Below are positions 7,632-14,792 of a stretch of 33,204 bases of DNA, one piece after another. The stretch lies in contig MHEO01000024.1 in assembly GCA_001803875.1 (NCBI GenBank), positions 1-33,204 on the forward strand, written 5' to 3'. This DNA is from Nitrospirae bacterium RIFCSPHIGHO2_01_FULL_66_17. GTDB lineage: Bacteria > Nitrospirota > Nitrospiria > 2-01-FULL-66-17. A program made the translations under genes and the position numbers. Position 1 is the first letter of the stretch. Each line of letters opens with the position of its first letter. The notes beneath the pieces were generated by a model, which had not been told where the DNA came from, ran no database searches, and saw only the letters and a program-made list of their open reading frames with translations.

Positions 7632-7659
7632 GTGCTCCCAAGATGAGGGGGAGGATGCC

Positions 7660-8388
7660 GTGCCACTCGATTTCGACGTGACGTACGAACGAGCCTCACG
7701 ACTCTTCGACGCCGGGCGCTATCCGGAGGCGGAAAATCTCTTCTTGACGTTGGCCGAAACCAGCGGCCGCGGCTATGCGGATATCTACAACCGGCTGGGA
7801 CTGATCACCGCGTTTCAGGGACAGATCGAAACCGCGGCGGAGTGGTTTCAAAAAGCCGTTCAGGCAAATCCCCGCTACACGGAAGCCTCCATCAATCTCG
7901 CCGTCACCTACGCCGATCTCAGTCGATACGCCGACGCCGAGCGGGTCTACGACGAGGCGGCTCGGATGGTCCGTGGCGCTCAGTCGATCGACTTTTATGT
8001 CCGGGGGCGTCTCGCCAACGAGCACGCGGCGCTTGGCGATCGCTACGGCAATCTCGGATTGCTCGACGAGGCCCTGGAGGAATACCGAAAGGCCTTGCAC
8101 TTGTGCCCCGAGTTTCCCGACATCATTACTAAGGTGGGGATCATCCTGCGGGAACAAGGCGCGTACGACGAAGCGATTCGGGTGTTCCTGCGCGCGAAAG
8201 AGGTGTCACCCGAATACAGCCTGGCCAGCATCCATCTCGGCATCACCTATTATATGAGCGGGTTTCCCGATCTCGCCCGCGAAGAATGGGAATCCATCGA
8301 TTTCGACTCCCTCGAAGGGCAACACGCCTCGGTCTATCTCTCGTTGGCCCGGAAAGCCCGCTTCGATCCGGAAGATCCCGCCCCCTAG
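7660..8388 (+). CDS. Tetratricopeptide repeat protein
   Basis: A 242-aa soluble protein built almost entirely of TPR helices, with repeats such as ASRLFDAGRYPEAENLF, AAEWFQKAVQANPRY, ALEEYRKALHLCPEFP and AIRVFLRAKEVSPEYSLASIHLG. TPRs are protein-interaction scaffolds; no enzymatic domain, signal peptide or membrane segment is seen. I chose GTG at 7660 because GGGGGAGG lies about 6 bases upstream; the open frame extends further 5' through the promoter region without a credible start, and the nearby ATG at 7655 is out of frame. The stop TAG (8386-8388) is formed exactly by the tail end of repeat copy 2. Partner unknown. Confidence 0.85.
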   Translation: MPLDFDVTYERASRLFDAGRYPEAENLFLTLAETSGRGYADIYNRLGLITAFQGQIETAAEWFQKAVQANPRYTEASINLAVTYADLSRYADAERVYDEAARMVRGAQSIDFYVRGRLANEHAALGDRYGNLGLLDEALEEYRKALHLCPEFPDIITKVGIILREQGAYDEAIRVFLRAKEVSPEYSLASIHLGITYYMSGFPDLAREEWESIDFDSLEGQHASVYLSLARKARFDPEDPAP

Positions 8389-8551
8389 GAGTGTGTCCGA
8401 GTATTCGGGTACTGGAGCCTGTTCTTACCCCGCAAAGCGGGCCGCGAAACGAGCGCCCGGTTTCCCGGCGCGAGGCTTCGCAAGATTTGCGGGAATGCAG
8501 CGGATTCCGAAGCGACAACGCAGCAGATGACCATTCATGAACAGGCTCCCA
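8385..8551 (-). repeat. Palindromic interspersed repeat, copy 2 (divergent core)
   Basis: The tail end (CTAGGAGTGTGTCCGAGTATT) is at the left and the head end (reading GGAGCCTGTTCATGAATGG on the minus strand) at the right. The outer parts match the other copies, but the tail-side interior is replaced by unrelated sequence with its own inverted repeat: CCCGCAAA at 8429-8436 pairs with TTTGCGGG at 8486-8493, with further nested pairing inside. The right boundary has CA instead of TA. It lies between the TPR gene and oppD, starting inside the TPR stop codon. Confidence 0.85.
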
Positions 8552-8597
8552 GCGTCGTGGCAACCCTTCACCCCGTTGCATGACCGGGGAACCCGCG

Positions 8598-9575
8598 ATG
8601 CCTGACCCCTTGCTGAGCATAGCCGATCTGACGGTCGAGTTCCCGACGGACCACGGTCCGGCCAGAGCCGTCGATCGCGTGAGCCTCGCCGTCACCAGGG
8701 GCGAAGTCCTGGGCGTGGTCGGCGAATCGGGCTGCGGCAAGAGCATGACCGCGCTCTCGGTGTTGCGTCTGGTGCCGCCTCCCGGCCGCATCACCAGCGG
8801 GGAGATCCGCTTTGTCGGCCAGGACCTGCTGTCGCTCCCGCTCCGGGCGTTGCAGGCGCTTCGCGGCAGAAAGATCGCCATGATCTTTCAGGAACCGATG
8901 ACCGCGCTGAACCCCGTGCTCACCGTCGGCGAGCAAATCGCCGAGATGCTCCGACTCCACCTGCGCGTGTCCAGATCGGAAGCCAAAACCCGCGCGATCG
9001 AACTCCTGCGGCTGGTTCGCATCCCCTCGCCGGAAAAACGCTGGTCGGAGTATCCCCACCAATTGAGCGGCGGGATGCGCCAGCGCGTCATGATCGCCAT
9101 GGCCGTCTCATGCGACCCGGACCTCGTGTTCGCCGACGAGCCCACCACCGCGCTCGACGTGACGGTTCAAGCCCAGATCCTCGACCTCTTGGCCGATCTC
9201 CGGGAGCGACTCGGCATGGCCATGGTCTTGATCTCCCACAACTTAGGTGTCATCGCCCAGGTCGCCCACCACGTCGCGGTGATGTACGCCGGACGGATCG
9301 TCGAGCACACGACGACCACACGCCTGTTCAGCGATCCCCAGCACCCCTACACCCGCGGCCTGTTGGGTTCTCTCCCCTCCCTCGACGGCCGCGGCCGTCG
9401 AGGGAGGTTGATCGCGATTCCCGGCACCGTCCCGTCACTCGGCGTCTCCCTTCATGGGTGCGCGTTTGCCCCCCGTTGCCCGCTTGCCATTGACGTCTGC
9501 CGCCGGGAAGACCCGCCCCTGGAAACGAAGCGTCCCGGGCACTTGGCCCGTTGTTGGGTGGTGGGGTCCTCGTGA
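8598..9575 (+). CDS. oppD: Peptide/nickel ABC transporter ATP-binding protein (OppD/DppD type)
   Basis: Cytoplasmic ATPase of an oligopeptide/dipeptide-type importer, 325 aa. Visible motifs are Walker A GESGCGKSMT, signature LSGGMRQRV, Walker B DLVFADEPTTALD, and the switch His in LISHNLGV. The C-terminal oligopeptide/dipeptide transporter region has the Cys-rich CAFAPRCPLAIDVC, which in this family binds a 4Fe-4S cluster. The ATG at 8598 has GGGGA 6-10 bases upstream; the ATG at 8580 lacks one. The gene overlaps oppF by GTGA. No permease or substrate-binding gene is nearby. A perfect 32-bp palindrome lies inside the coding sequence at 9376-9407. The substrate is unknown. Confidence 0.92.
   Translation: MPDPLLSIADLTVEFPTDHGPARAVDRVSLAVTRGEVLGVVGESGCGKSMTALSVLRLVPPPGRITSGEIRFVGQDLLSLPLRALQALRGRKIAMIFQEPMTALNPVLTVGEQIAEMLRLHLRVSRSEAKTRAIELLRLVRIPSPEKRWSEYPHQLSGGMRQRVMIAMAVSCDPDLVFADEPTTALDVTVQAQILDLLADLRERLGMAMVLISHNLGVIAQVAHHVAVMYAGRIVEHTTTTRLFSDPQHPYTRGLLGSLPSLDGRGRRGRLIAIPGTVPSLGVSLHGCAFAPRCPLAIDVCRREDPPLETKRPGHLARCWVVGSS
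9376..9407. repeat. Perfect 32-bp palindrome inside oppD
   Basis: The 16 bases CCTCCCTCGACGGCCG are followed immediately by their exact reverse complement, with no loop. It encodes the segment SLDGRGRRGRL, where family members usually have a shorter linker between the nucleotide-binding domain and the C-terminal Cys-rich region. The symmetry is unlikely to be a codon effect. Confidence 0.8.
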
Positions 9576-10594
9576 ACACGCCGACGGTCGCGTCGTCTTC
9601 TCCCTCCGCGCCCATGGCGTCGGCTGATGGCCCTCCCCTCCTGGACGTGCGCAATCTGGCCAAATACTTCCCGGTCCGCGGCGGTCCGCTGGCGGGACGC
9701 GGCGCACGCGTCCACGCGGTGGACGGCGTCTCCTTCCGAGTCGAGCAGGGCGAGGTGCTCGGGGTGGTGGGGGAATCCGGGTGCGGGAAATCGACGATGG
9801 CGAGGCTGATCCTCCGGCTGATCAAACCGTCGGCCGGCGACGTGCGGTTTATGGGGGAAGATCTGCTCCGGGCCGCCCCACGCCGTCTCAAAGCGTTGCG
9901 GCGGCATCTCCAGATGGTGTTCCAGGATCCCTATGCCTCGCTCAACCCGCGGATGAGAATCGGCGCGATTGTGGAAGAACCACTGGCCATCCATCGGATC
10001 GGGACGAAAACCGAGCGCGCGGCGCACGTGCGGTCGATGCTGGACAAGGTCGGCCTCACGGAGGACTCGCTCGGACGCTATCCGCACGAATTCAGCGGGG
10101 GCCAGCGTCAGCGCGTGGGCATTGCCCGCGCCCTCATTCTCAATCCTCGCTTACTCGTCGCCGACGAGCCCGTGTCCTCGCTCGACGTGTCGATTCAGGC
10201 CCAGATCGTCAACCTCCTCCAGGACCTGCAGGCGGAATATCGACTCTCGCTCGTGTTCATCGCCCACGACCTCATGATGATCCGCCACATCAGCGATCGC
10301 GTCGCCGTCATGTACCTGGGACGGATCGTGGAACTGGCACCGGTCGCGGCGCTCTTCTCGCACCCGAAGCACCCCTACACCGACGCGCTGTTGGCCGCGA
10401 TCCCCGCGCCCAATCCCGAGGTCGCGCGCCCCACCCTGCTGATCGAGGGCGACCCGCCCAGCCCGATCGATTTGCCTCCGGGATGCCGGTTCTACTCGCG
10501 GTGCCCCAAGCGGGTCCCCGACTGCCTCCAAGTCGATCCGCCGCTGGTCGAACTCGAGCCGGGACACTGGGCCGCCTGCATCCGCGCAACCTAG
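9572..10594 (+). CDS. oppF: Peptide/nickel ABC transporter ATP-binding protein (OppF/DppF type)
   Basis: Second ATPase of the pair, 340 aa. Walker A GESGCGKSTMARLIL, signature FSGGQRQRVGIARAL, Walker B LLVADEPVSSLDVS, switch His FIAHDLMM, and the C-terminal Cys motif CRFYSRCPKRVPDC are all present. The GTG at 9572 overlaps the oppD stop by four bases (GTGA) and is preceded by GGTGGGG. ATG at 9614 would also give a full ATPase domain, since the first residues (TPTVASSSPSAP) are low-complexity. The stop TAG at 10592-10594 is formed by the head end of repeat copy 3. Probably a heterodimer with OppD serving permeases encoded elsewhere. Confidence 0.92.
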   Translation: MNTPTVASSSPSAPMASADGPPLLDVRNLAKYFPVRGGPLAGRGARVHAVDGVSFRVEQGEVLGVVGESGCGKSTMARLILRLIKPSAGDVRFMGEDLLRAAPRRLKALRRHLQMVFQDPYASLNPRMRIGAIVEEPLAIHRIGTKTERAAHVRSMLDKVGLTEDSLGRYPHEFSGGQRQRVGIARALILNPRLLVADEPVSSLDVSIQAQIVNLLQDLQAEYRLSLVFIAHDLMMIRHISDRVAVMYLGRIVELAPVAALFSHPKHPYTDALLAAIPAPNPEVARPTLLIEGDPPSPIDLPPGCRFYSRCPKRVPDCLQVDPPLVELEPGHWAACIRAT

Positions 10595-10752
10595 GAGCCT
10601 GTCCATGAATGGCCATCTGCGGCGTTGTCAGGAGGCCTTGCGTGCTCACGTACGACCCAGTACGCTCCGCGCGCAAGGCCTCCTTCCGCCTTGCATCTGA
10701 CCATTCCTGAACAGGCTCCACCTTCCGAATACTCAGAGCGGCCGGCACTCAT
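10591..10752 (+). repeat. Palindromic interspersed repeat, copy 3 (alternative stem arms)
   Basis: The head is at the left (CTAGGAGCCTGTCC), immediately forming the oppF stop codon. The central hairpin arms are AGGAGGCCTTGCG and CGCAAGGCCTCCT (13 bp, perfect), unlike the GGAATCC arms of copies 1, 4 and 5, but the apical CACGTACGACCCAGTACG is the same. The tail is degraded (CCGAATACTC then diverged sequence) and ends at the trpS stop TGA. The element bridges the convergent oppF and trpS 3' ends and would form a strong bidirectional hairpin. Confidence 0.9.
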
Positions 10753-11738
10753 AGATGCATGGCGGCGTTGACCGACGCCAGTGTCGTCCTCGCCACGGAT
10801 CGCGCGCGCTCCGTGCCCTCGCCCACGACACGGTCAAGCGCGGCGGGGTCGGCCGCCAGCGCCTTGCGCCGCTCCCACATCGGCGAGAGACGCCCCACGA
10901 TTTCGTCCGCCACCAGGGTCTTGCAGTCGATACACCCGATGGCGGCCGTGCGGCAGTCGGCGTTGACGCGCTCGATCGTCGTCGGGGGGGAAAAGACGTT
11001 GTGGAGCGCGAACACGGGGCAGACATCAGGGTTGCCGGGGTCGCTCCGCCGTTTCCTCGCCGGGTCCGTCACCATCGTGCGCAGCTTCTCACGAACCGTC
11101 GGCTCGGGATCGGACAGATAGATCGCGTTGTTGTAGCTCTTGCTCATCTTCCGCCCGTCGGTACCCGGCAGCTTGGGCGCTTCCGTCAACAGCGGCTTCG
11201 GCTCAGGGAACACCTCGGCGAACAGATGATTGAACCGGCGCGCGATCTCGCGGGTCAACTCGAGGTGCGGAAGCTGGTCATGTCCCACGGGCACCTCGTC
11301 GGCGAGATACAACAGAATGTCGGCTGACTGGAGCACGGGGTAGCCCAAGAAGCCATACGTCGTCAAATCACGGCTCGCCAGTTGCTCCTGCTGTTCCTTA
11401 TAGGTGGGATTGCGCTCCAACCACGGCACCGGCACGATCATGGACAGCAACAGATGCAGGACCGCGTGTTCGGGAACGCTCGACTGGACGAAGATCGTCG
11501 ACCGGCGGGGATCCAGGCCCGCGGCCAGCCAATCGATGAGCATCTCGCGGGTGTAGGGTCTGATCTGCGCCGTCTCAGCGTAGTTCGTCGACACCGCGTG
11601 CCAATCGGCCGCCATGTAGAAGCACTCGTGGGTCTCCTGGAGCTTCACCCAGTTGGCGAGGGCCCCGACGTAGTTGCCCAAATGGAGTCGCCCGCTGGGT
11701 TGCATGCCGCTGAGGATTCGTCGTGGTCGAGGGGTCAT
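10749..11738 (-). CDS. trpS: Tryptophanyl-tRNA synthetase
   Basis: Class I aminoacyl-tRNA synthetase charging tRNA-Trp, 329 aa, normal bacterial size. The HIGH-equivalent is HLGN at residues 19-22 within SGMQPSGRLHLGN, and KMSKS is at 197-201. The ATG at 11738 lies 8 bp past the stop of the M50 protease gene, whose stop region (TAGGACTCGAC) includes the AGGA Shine-Dalgarno, so the two are translationally linked. The stop TGA lies at the degraded end of repeat copy 3. Confidence 0.96.
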   Translation of the reverse strand: MTPRPRRILSGMQPSGRLHLGNYVGALANWVKLQETHECFYMAADWHAVSTNYAETAQIRPYTREMLIDWLAAGLDPRRSTIFVQSSVPEHAVLHLLLSMIVPVPWLERNPTYKEQQEQLASRDLTTYGFLGYPVLQSADILLYLADEVPVGHDQLPHLELTREIARRFNHLFAEVFPEPKPLLTEAPKLPGTDGRKMSKSYNNAIYLSDPEPTVREKLRTMVTDPARKRRSDPGNPDVCPVFALHNVFSPPTTIERVNADCRTAAIGCIDCKTLVADEIVGRLSPMWERRKALAADPAALDRVVGEGTERARSVARTTLASVNAAMHL

Positions 11739-11746
11739 GTCGAGTC

Positions 11747-12454
11747 CTAGAGAATCAGGTTGATCAATGTCGCAGCGATGGGCGCGACAATCCGATAGAG
11801 CAGGTGCAGCGGATCCAGGAACACCAGGGCGAGCACGATGAACATGCCGTACGGTTCGATCGCGGCCAGCCGATCCGCGGTCGCCCCCGGGAGCACACCG
11901 ACCAGCACCCGCCCGCCGTCCAGCGGCGGGATCGGGAGAAGATTGAACACCATGAGCATGACGTTGATCAACACGCTGTACTGCAACATCTGGGCAAGCG
12001 GTTGAAGAATCATGACCGCCGACGGTCTCCCGTCAAGGAGCGGCTCCCCCACCCCGCCGAAGCCGTCGAAACCGGTCAGCACCTTGAGCAACACGCCCGA
12101 GAGCACTGCAAGACCGAGATTGGTCAATGGACCGGCCGCGGCGACCCAGATCATGTCGGTTTTGGGCCGCCGGAGGTTCATGAAATTGACCGGAACCGGC
12201 TTGGCGTAGCCGAACACCACGCCGGGTTGACCGCCGAGGAGCCACGGGGTGACGTACAGCAACAGAGGAAGGACGATCGTGCCGAACGGGTCGACGTGGG
12301 CCAAGGGGTTGAGCGTGAGCCGCCCCAGATACTTCGCCGTGGGATCACCCTTGCGATCGGCGACCAGGCCGTGGGCCGCCTCGTGAAACGTGATCGCCAC
12401 AAGAATCGGCAGCGCGACGACCGACAGGCCATGGAGGAGCGCGGCGACCTCCAT
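11747..12454 (-). CDS. Site-2 protease family (M50) membrane metallopeptidase
   Basis: A 235-aa polytopic membrane protein of the small M50B/Rv2869-like group. The zinc motif is HEAAH at residues 24-28 inside the first membrane segment, and the third ligand motif is NLLPIPPLDGGRV. About five hydrophobic segments are visible. Such proteins sit in the inner membrane; the substrate cannot be predicted. I chose ATG at 12452-12454, giving MEVAALLHGL; an upstream in-frame ATG at 12475 lies inside repeat copy 4 and would add only MDRLLGA. Next to trpS in the same direction, a pairing often seen in bacterial genomes. Confidence 0.88.
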   Translation of the reverse strand: MEVAALLHGLSVVALPILVAITFHEAAHGLVADRKGDPTAKYLGRLTLNPLAHVDPFGTIVLPLLLYVTPWLLGGQPGVVFGYAKPVPVNFMNLRRPKTDMIWVAAAGPLTNLGLAVLSGVLLKVLTGFDGFGGVGEPLLDGRPSAVMILQPLAQMLQYSVLINVMLMVFNLLPIPPLDGGRVLVGVLPGATADRLAAIEPYGMFIVLALVFLDPLHLLYRIVAPIAATLINLIL

Positions 12455-12459
12455 GGCGC

Positions 12460-12618
12460 CTAGGAGCCTGTCCATGAAGGGCCATCTGCGGCGTTGTCGC
12501 TTCGGAATCCCTCCTCACGTACGACCCAGTACGCTCCGGGGGGATTCCTCGCTCCGCCTTGCATCTGGCGCATTCCTGAACAGGCTCCAATACCCAAATT
12601 ACTCGGACACACTCCTAG
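12460..12618 (+). repeat. Palindromic interspersed repeat, copy 4 (best-preserved)
   Basis: The clearest full-length copy, 159 bp. The left end CTAGGAGCCTGTCC and the right end GGACACACTCCTAG are terminal inverted repeats matching at 12 of 14 positions and both carry CTAG. Inside are the second inverted repeat (CCTGTCCATGAAGGGCCATC versus a GATGCAAGGC-CCTGTTC arm) and a central hairpin with GGAATCC/GGATTCC arms and a CGTAC-loop-GTACG tip. The right end forms the stop TAG of the PBP-activator-like gene (12615-12617); the left end is 6 bp from the M50 start codon. Confidence 0.92.
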
Positions 12619-14555
12619 AGCGCCGGGGTCAAGCGGCCGCTTTTGATTTGAATCCAGGTCAACCGGCGCTGCGGCTCACCCTCCGGACCGAAGCCGGTCA
12701 TCCCGGACACCCCCTGAAAGCCGGTGATCTTGGTGAGTTCATCGCGCAGGCGCTCCCCGGTCGTCCCCCCCGTTTTGATGGCCTGAATCAGCAGCGAGGT
12801 CGCGTCGTAGGCCTGGGCGGCGAACACGTCGGGATCCTCGTGATACCGGACCCGGTACTGCTTGACGAATTGCTGGACGATTGGGTCGGGCGAATTCGAG
12901 AAGAAGGCATCGACAAAAATCCCGCCCTCGACGTATTTGCCGCCGGTTCGAACCACGTCGCGGCCGTTCCACTCGCTGGTCCCGAGCAGCGGGACGTTGA
13001 CGTCATGAAAGGCCAACTGCGCCGCGAGCAACCCCACCGTTTCGCCGTCGCCCGGAAGAAACACCGCGTCAAACCCCGGCACGTACATGGGCTGGGGCGT
13101 GACGCCGGGCCGGGGGGTCGATTCCGGCGGAGGCGGATCGATGACCATGGTTCCCTCTTGCTTCAGGTCGCTCTCTTTCAGTTGTTTGATCTCGCGGCCG
13201 AAATCCACCGTGTTCGGCGCATAGGTCGACGAGACCATCACGCGTCCGCCCTGCCGGGCGACCTCGTCCGTGAACGCCGAAACCACCTCGGCGGAATACC
13301 GATCCTGCGGCGCGAGCACCACGAATCGCCGCACACCCAGCTGCTGCAGCGCGTACTGGGCGACCGCAGCCCCCTCGACCGAGCCGGTCAACGCGGTGCG
13401 GAACAGATACCGACTGGGACCGACTGACCCGGTCGCCGTCGGGCTCACCATCGGAATTCTCCACTGTTGCGCGCGGGAGGCCGACACCGCCATCTCGCGG
13501 CTCAACACCGGCCCGATCACGGCGAGACAACGATACTCTTTGACCATGTCGTCGACCATCGGCCCGAGCCGGGAGAGATCACCCCCGTAGTCTTTCACGA
13601 CGAGCCCCACGGACTGATCGGGGAGGCCGACGCGCCCGTGCTCGACCGCAAGCTGCGCCCCACGCAAGAGGCTCGTCGCATAGGGTTTCAGATCGCCGTG
13701 ATACGGCAGCGGGAGTCCGATCACATAGCGCGTCGAGCGCAACCGGGTCCGGTTGGCGTCGAGTTGCATCCGGGCCTCGGCCGCCTGTTCGTGGCCGGGG
13801 AACGCGGCCAGGAATCGCTGGAGGAGGCGCTCCTGATGAAACGCCTCGCCACGGCCGTCATAGAGCTGCGCCGCGCGGAGCAGGGCGAGGTCGCCCGGGA
13901 ATCGGTCTGGAAACTCGTCGACCACGCCCTCCAACACCATCGGGTCCTGGGCCTTGGCCACGATCTCCCGAAGCTGCGTGTCGATCACGTTGAGATCGAC
14001 CACCGCATCAGGCAGGGCCCGCTCATCCATCAGGAGGCCAACGCCGCGCGTGACGTCGCCGTCCCGCACGGCGAGCGCGATCAACCGGTCGTACGCCTGC
14101 CGCCGCAGACCGGGCGTGGCATTCGACGCGACGACCGCGTCGAGCAGCGCCACGGCCGACTTGGTGTGCCCCAGCGCCAGATGGGCGGTGGCCAGATCCA
14201 CCCGCGCTCGGTCCACGAACTCGCTGTCCGGCTCTTGGTCGACCACTTCGGTGAGGATCGACACCGCGTCTTGATACGCGTTCTCCTGAAGCCGGATATT
14301 CCCGAGCAGGGTGCGCGCCTCGCCCCGGAACGCGCTGTTGGGATACGTTTTCACGAACCGCTCCAGCGCCGCCGACGCCTCCGAGAAACGCCCCGCGGCA
14401 TGGAGCGCTTGCGCCTCGGACAGCGCGGCACCCTCCTGGGGAGAGGCCGCCGATGGACGGGTTTGTCCGAATGCGGAATGGCCCGCCGACACCAGCACAA
14501 CCAAGGCCGCGCCGCACACCACTGCGGCCGCCACGGGGTGAAGGCGGAAACCCAT
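12615..14555 (-). CDS. Periplasmic TPR plus Peripla_BP_6 protein (penicillin-binding-protein-activator-like)
   Basis: A 646-aa exported protein. Residues 1-30 are a signal peptide (AAVVCGAALVVLVSAGHSAFG). Residues 40 to about 270 contain TPR-like repeats (ALHAAGRFSEASAALERFVKTYPNS, AYQDAVSILTEVVDQEPDSEFVDRAR). Residues 290-640 resemble type I periplasmic binding proteins of the branched-chain amino acid class (YVIGLPLPYHGDLKPYATSLLRG, AVIGPVLSREM, IPMVSPTATG, DAVFLPGD). TPR plus this domain is the layout of LpoA-type activators of penicillin-binding proteins, and the divergent neighbour is a cell-wall amidase, but direct sequence similarity to LpoA cannot be tested here. ATG at 14555 is chosen because the signal peptide begins there; no clear Shine-Dalgarno. 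The stop is formed by repeat copy 4. Confidence 0.78.
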   Translation of the reverse strand: MGFRLHPVAAAVVCGAALVVLVSAGHSAFGQTRPSAASPQEGAALSEAQALHAAGRFSEASAALERFVKTYPNSAFRGEARTLLGNIRLQENAYQDAVSILTEVVDQEPDSEFVDRARVDLATAHLALGHTKSAVALLDAVVASNATPGLRRQAYDRLIALAVRDGDVTRGVGLLMDERALPDAVVDLNVIDTQLREIVAKAQDPMVLEGVVDEFPDRFPGDLALLRAAQLYDGRGEAFHQERLLQRFLAAFPGHEQAAEARMQLDANRTRLRSTRYVIGLPLPYHGDLKPYATSLLRGAQLAVEHGRVGLPDQSVGLVVKDYGGDLSRLGPMVDDMVKEYRCLAVIGPVLSREMAVSASRAQQWRIPMVSPTATGSVGPSRYLFRTALTGSVEGAAVAQYALQQLGVRRFVVLAPQDRYSAEVVSAFTDEVARQGGRVMVSSTYAPNTVDFGREIKQLKESDLKQEGTMVIDPPPPESTPRPGVTPQPMYVPGFDAVFLPGDGETVGLLAAQLAFHDVNVPLLGTSEWNGRDVVRTGGKYVEGGIFVDAFFSNSPDPIVQQFVKQYRVRYHEDPDVFAAQAYDATSLLIQAIKTGGTTGERLRDELTKITGFQGVSGMTGFGPEGEPQRRLTWIQIKSGRLTPAL

Positions 14556-14755
14556 GCAGAAGAGGTTATTCAATCGTACGATCAGGAGTACTCGCCGCGA
14601 GCAGCCGCCCGAGTTCGCCAACGTTATACGGGAACACCCCAGCAAAATCAAGCGTCGACGTCCTGCGCGATCGGTCGCGCGTCTCCCCATCGATGGCGAA
14701 GGCATCCCCCGGGCGGTTTCCCGCGACAACGCGGCACCGACACCGAGGAACAGGG

Positions 14756-14784
14756 TTGACATCGGCCCGGCACTCAGCTACCTT
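14756..14784 (+). promoter_or_regulatory. Promoter of the amidase gene, possibly leaderless
   Basis: A perfect TTGACA (14756-14761) is followed after 17 bp by TACCTT (14779-14784). The start codon ATG is at 14793, only eight bases after the -10, so the transcript would begin at or next to the ATG. No Shine-Dalgarno is present, consistent with a leaderless mRNA. The remainder of the divergent intergenic region (14556-14755) shows no other clear element. Confidence 0.5.
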
Positions 14785-14792
14785 TCCGGCCG

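Noticed and set aside
8598..10594. Complete oligopeptide uptake operon
   Set aside because: Only the two ATPases are present; no permease or binding-protein gene is visible on either side.
12455..12475. M50 protease start at the ATG inside repeat copy 4
   Set aside because: It has no ribosome-binding site and adds only seven residues derived from the repeat; the next ATG gives the usual N-terminus. Left as an alternative only.
13467..14759. Plus-strand 430-aa open frame opposite the PBP-activator-like gene
   Set aside because: No motifs, Arg/His-rich composition, and the minus strand has a signal peptide, TPRs and a binding-protein domain.
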